Below, in pieces: positions 6,071 to 7,761 of a stretch of 7,761 nucleotides of DNA (the stretch's first letter is position 1; every line of letters begins with the position of its first letter). This DNA is from Candidatus Bipolaricaulota bacterium (GTDB lineage Bacteria > Bipolaricaulota > Bipolaricaulia > UBA7950 > UBA9294). Both the position numbers and the translations under genes were made by a program. Below the pieces are notes generated by a model. The model was not told the origin of the DNA. It worked only from the letters and a program-made list of their open reading frames with translations, and made no database searches. Location of the stretch: positions 1 to 7,761 of the forward strand of contig JAJOKK010000098.1 in the NCBI GenBank assembly GCA_021129875.1, read 5' to 3'.

Positions 6071-6412
6071 GGGTTCGTAGGGTTTATAGAGTTCGTTGGG
6101 TTCATTGGGTTCGTAGGGTTTGTAGGGTTTGTAGGGTTCGTTGGGTTCATAGAGTTCGTAGGGTTTATAGAGTTCGTAGGGTTCGTAGGGTTCGTAGGGT
6201 TCATAGAGTTCGTTGGGTTCATTGGGTTCATGGGGTTCGTAGGGTTCATAGAGTTCGTTGGGTTCATTGGGTTCGTAGGGTTTGTAGGGTTTGTAGGGTT
6301 CGTTGGGTTCATAGAGTTCGTAGGGTTTATAGAGTTCGTAGGGTTCGTAGGGTTCGTAGGGTTCATAGAGTTCGTTGGGTTCATTGGGTTCATGGGGTTC
6401 GTAGGGTTCATG
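6071..6412. repeat. 342-bp array of 38 contiguous 9-nt units
   Basis: From 6071 every 9 bases begins a variant of GGGTTCGTA (+ strand); I count 38 units without gap or indel. Nine variants occur. Bases vary at unit positions 2 (G/A), 6 (C/T), 7 (G/A), 8-9 (TA, TT or TG), while the G at 1 and 3 and the TT at 4-5 are invariant. Because 9 is a multiple of 3 and no unit contains a stop in several frames, the array is open in both directions (GFV/GFI/EFV on +; NPT/NPM/NPTNS or EPYEP/NELYEP on -). These are artefacts, with no ribosome-binding site or protein-like composition. There are no spacers, so it is not CRISPR. On the + strand GGG triplets recur every 9 nt, which could allow G-quadruplex formation. 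The array fills most of the gap between carbamate kinase and transcarbamylase 1. Confidence 0.95.
6089..6412. repeat. Higher-order 162-bp tandem duplication inside the 9-nt array
   Basis: Units 3-20 (6089-6250) and units 21-38 (6251-6412) show the same order of 18 unit variants. The two 162-bp copies differ only at their last base (A at 6250, G at 6412). The units within a copy differ from each other, so this is a recent block duplication of an older, diversified array and not uniform slippage. It could also reflect assembly handling of the repeat. Confidence 0.92.
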
Positions 6413-6430
6413 GTTTACGGTCTGCATATA

Positions 6431-6472
6431 CCATTTACCATTTACCATTCACTATTCACCATTCACCATTCA
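6431..6472. repeat. Six tandem 7-nt units (CCATTTA/CCATTCA)
   Basis: Units are CCATTTA twice, CCATTCA, CTATTCA, then CCATTCA twice, ending 1 nt before the TAG stop of carbamate kinase (6474-6476). On the - strand this reads TGAATGG/TAAATGG, immediately downstream of the stop. Such heptamer runs are a known intergenic repeat type in several bacterial groups. Its 7-nt period places stop codons in every frame of the - strand, so read-through past carbamate kinase would be stopped. Confidence 0.85.
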
Positions 6473-6473
6473 C

Positions 6474-7427
6474 CTAGCTTCTTATAGTTGTACCCGCCCT
6501 GCCTTCCAGCGCATCGACCGCCCGGTCTAGCGAGGTGATGATCGCCCGCTCTCCGCCAGCCTCGATAAACCGGATTGCCGCGCCCATCTTCGGGGCCATC
6601 GACCCCTTTGCAAAGTGCCCTTCATCGAGATAGCGCTTCGCTTCGTCGAGAGAGATCTGCGACAGCCCCTCTTCCTGTGGTGTCTTGTAGTTCAGCTTTA
6701 CCTGCTCTACGTCGGTCAGGATGAGGAAGATCTTCGCACCAAGGTCCTCGGCGAGCTGTTCACCGGCAAGGTCCTTATCGATCACCGCATCGACCCCATG
6801 AATATTCCCGTTCTCGCGCACTGTTGGGATCCCACCTCCGCCAGAAGCGATGACGATCGTGCGCGCATCGACGAGTTGCCGGATCGCCTTTTTCTCGAAT
6901 ATTTCGACCGGATCCGGCGAAGGCACGACCCGTCGCCAGCCACGACCGGCATCCTCTCGTACATGGTACCCTTTCTCCGTTTCCAGCCTTTTGGCCTCTT
7001 CCTCGCTGTAGAACGGGCCGACGGGCTTACTCGGACTATCAAAGGCAGGATCGTCCTTATCGACGACTACCTGGGTAACAACGGTGGCGATCGGAATATC
7101 GCCCTTCCCCCGCGCAGCAAGGGTATTGTGCAGCGACTGCTGGATCATGAATCCGATCATCCCCTGGCTCTGCGCGCCGCAAATATGGAGCGGCATCGGG
7201 GCGGCCAGTTCCTTGCCCGCCTCGTTCTGAAGGAGGAGGTTCCCAACCTGCGGCCCGTTTCCGTGTGTAACGATTATCTTGTAACAGCCTGACTCCACCA
7301 TCTGCGCCAGTTGCCCGCAGGTCTCCTCCACATTCGCCATCTGCTCAGCGATCGTCCCGCGTTGCCCCGGCTTTAATATCGCGTTCCCACCCAGGGCAAT
7401 CACTGTAACCTTCTTTTCGTTCACCAT
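6474..7427 (-). CDS. arcC: Carbamate kinase
   Basis: This 317-residue protein is full length for carbamate kinase (amino-acid kinase fold). It catalyses the reversible transfer between ATP plus carbamate and ADP plus carbamoyl phosphate; in fermentative pathways it runs toward ATP. Visible motifs are ALGGNAIL (11-18), VTHGNGPQVGNL (53-64), HICGAQSQGMIG (81-92), SPSKPVGPFY (131-140), GRGWRRVVPSPDP (161-173), ASGGGGIPTV (194-203), GVDAVIDKDLAG (211-222) and KGSMAPKMGAA (274-284), all intact. The frame opens at 7476-7478, but the ATG at 7425-7427 is preferred: it has an AGGTGG site 4 nt upstream and gives the usual N-terminus (MVNEKKVTVIALGGNA). It would be the first complete gene of the leftward set with two transcarbamylases and a Mo hydroxylase. 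That context points to the YqeA-type role in purine/ureide breakdown rather than the arginine deiminase pathway, since no arginine deiminase is seen. Confidence 0.96.
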   Translation of the reverse strand: MVNEKKVTVIALGGNAILKPGQRGTIAEQMANVEETCGQLAQMVESGCYKIIVTHGNGPQVGNLLLQNEAGKELAAPMPLHICGAQSQGMIGFMIQQSLHNTLAARGKGDIPIATVVTQVVVDKDDPAFDSPSKPVGPFYSEEEAKRLETEKGYHVREDAGRGWRRVVPSPDPVEIFEKKAIRQLVDARTIVIASGGGGIPTVRENGNIHGVDAVIDKDLAGEQLAEDLGAKIFLILTDVEQVKLNYKTPQEEGLSQISLDEAKRYLDEGHFAKGSMAPKMGAAIRFIEAGGERAIITSLDRAVDALEGRAGTTIRS

Positions 7428-7628
7428 TCTACCACCTACTTCACTTTTATTTGCAATCGACGAAAAAACCACCCGCAAAGGGACTCCAGAAGCACACTCG
7501 AAGCATCACCGGCATCCCTTCGCGAACGGGATTCTCATCCGCCCCGTAACTATCATACGGTAATGCTGTATGATAGCTTGACGGATCGAGTTCCGCAACA
7601 TGAGAGGATCGCAAACCCAGTCGCATCG
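7428..7628. promoter_or_regulatory. Probable promoter/leader region of the carbamate kinase gene set
   Basis: This 200-bp gap separates the end of the partial gene at the right edge from carbamate kinase. It contains an imperfect palindrome (7550-7576) and, overlapping it on the - strand, TATGAT (7552-7557), a good -10 hexamer match. No convincing -35 is seen: TCAAGC lies 18 nt further upstream and is a poor match. A start near 7545 would give a leader of about 118 nt. A run of six T on the - strand (around 7464-7469) follows only a 3-bp CCC/GGG stem, too weak to call a terminator. A promoter here is an inference. Confidence 0.35.
7550..7576. promoter_or_regulatory. 27-nt imperfect palindrome, candidate operator
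   Basis: CTATCATAC (7550-7558) and GTATGATAG (7568-7576) are perfect 9-bp inverted arms. One further mismatched pair and one further matched pair leave a 5-nt TAATG centre. It sits 123 nt upstream of the carbamate kinase ATG and overlaps the possible -10 element. The size and symmetry suit a dimeric regulator's binding site. It could instead be a transcript hairpin. Confidence 0.5.
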
Positions 7629-7760
7629 TTAAGGCCGGCTCAGCTTCTCTACAAACACCTCAATCTTCACGGGCACTCCCGCGCAGCTCCTCCCATAGAT
7701 AGATTTTGGCTCTTCGGCGTTTTGAGTGGGTAGGTGGAAGTTTTCGATCCTGCTCGTCGT
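7629..7760 (-). CDS. Unrecognised protein, C-terminal 43 residues (5' end outside window)
   Basis: On the - strand a frame is open from the right window edge to a TAA at 7629-7631 and encodes 43 residues. They include the stretches NFHLPTQNAEEPKSIYGRSC and GVPVKIEVFVEKLSRP. The alternating charged/hydrophobic end (VKIEVFVEKL) looks protein-like, with a beta strand or helix followed by a short basic tail, but I recognise no family. The frame is one of two open at the edge; the other stops within about 34 codons and is rich in Arg/Lys. The gene lies on the same strand as carbamate kinase, 201 bp upstream of it, and could be the preceding member of the catabolic gene set. Purely on context it may be a purine- or ureide-pathway protein, but nothing in the residues shows this. 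Confidence 0.4.
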   Translation of the reverse strand, partial: TTSRIENFHLPTQNAEEPKSIYGRSCAGVPVKIEVFVEKLSRP

Positions 7761-7761
7761 G

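Noticed and set aside
6071..6412. CRISPR array
   Set aside because: The units are contiguous 9-mers with no spacers, and no cas gene is present.
6005..6448. Repetitive proteins read from the 9-nt array (EPYEPNEP, NPTNPM and GFVGFI types)
   Set aside because: The frames are open only because a stop-free 9-nt unit is repeated. They lack a ribosome-binding site, run into neighbouring genes or their leaders, and have no protein-like N- or C-terminal domain.
7428..7478. 17-residue N-terminal extension of carbamate kinase
   Set aside because: It is not family-like. The ATG at 7425-7427 has its own ribosome-binding site and yields the normal length of 317 residues.

Overview
The window reads as a bacterial chromosome segment from an anaerobic, probably fermentative organism. 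Protein-coding parts are moderately GC-rich and carry good Shine-Dalgarno sites. No marker gene allows a taxonomic call. Several families of short intergenic repeats suggest a repeat-rich genome, such as those of uncultured anaerobes. The functional theme is molybdenum-hydroxylase chemistry feeding a carbamoyl-phosphate/carbamate-kinase energy step, next to two genes of the selenium-cofactor type that accompany selenium-dependent molybdenum hydroxylases (SDMH).

Layout. At the left edge, on the + strand, are the C-terminus of a class V aminotransferase/cysteine desulfurase-like protein (2-193) and, overlapping it by 4 nt, a small DUF3343 putative Se/S-carrier protein (190-414). Then comes a non-coding stretch with an 11-bp inverted repeat (482/592) and a small DUF3147-type membrane protein on the - strand (660-1010). 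A roughly 500-bp AT-richer stretch without a convincing gene follows. The remaining genes lie on the - strand and are transcribed right to left. In transcription order they are the 3' end of an unrecognised gene (7629-7760), carbamate kinase (6474-7427), knotted transcarbamylase 1 (5014-6051), knotted transcarbamylase 2 (3885-4907) and a xanthine dehydrogenase-type molybdopterin-binding subunit (1519-3840).

How they may work together (inference). The Mo hydroxylase would oxidise a purine or related heterocycle. Ring opening by enzymes outside the window would yield ureido compounds. The two transcarbamylases would phosphorolyse these to carbamoyl phosphate, and carbamate kinase would use it to make ATP. 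This resembles the E. coli xdh/ygeW/ygeX/ygeY/hyuA/yqeA/ygfK/ssnA region, linked to anaerobic purine (uric acid) breakdown. The selenium genes at the left edge suggest the hydroxylase cofactor carries labile selenium.

The most striking non-coding structure is a 342-bp array of 38 contiguous 9-nt units (6071-6412). It contains an almost perfect 162-bp duplication and ends 7 nt from the ribosome-binding site of transcarbamylase 1. Beside it lies a second array of six 7-nt units (6431-6472). A 29-nt perfect palindrome separates the two transcarbamylase genes, and a 27-nt imperfect palindrome overlaps a possible promoter upstream of carbamate kinase.
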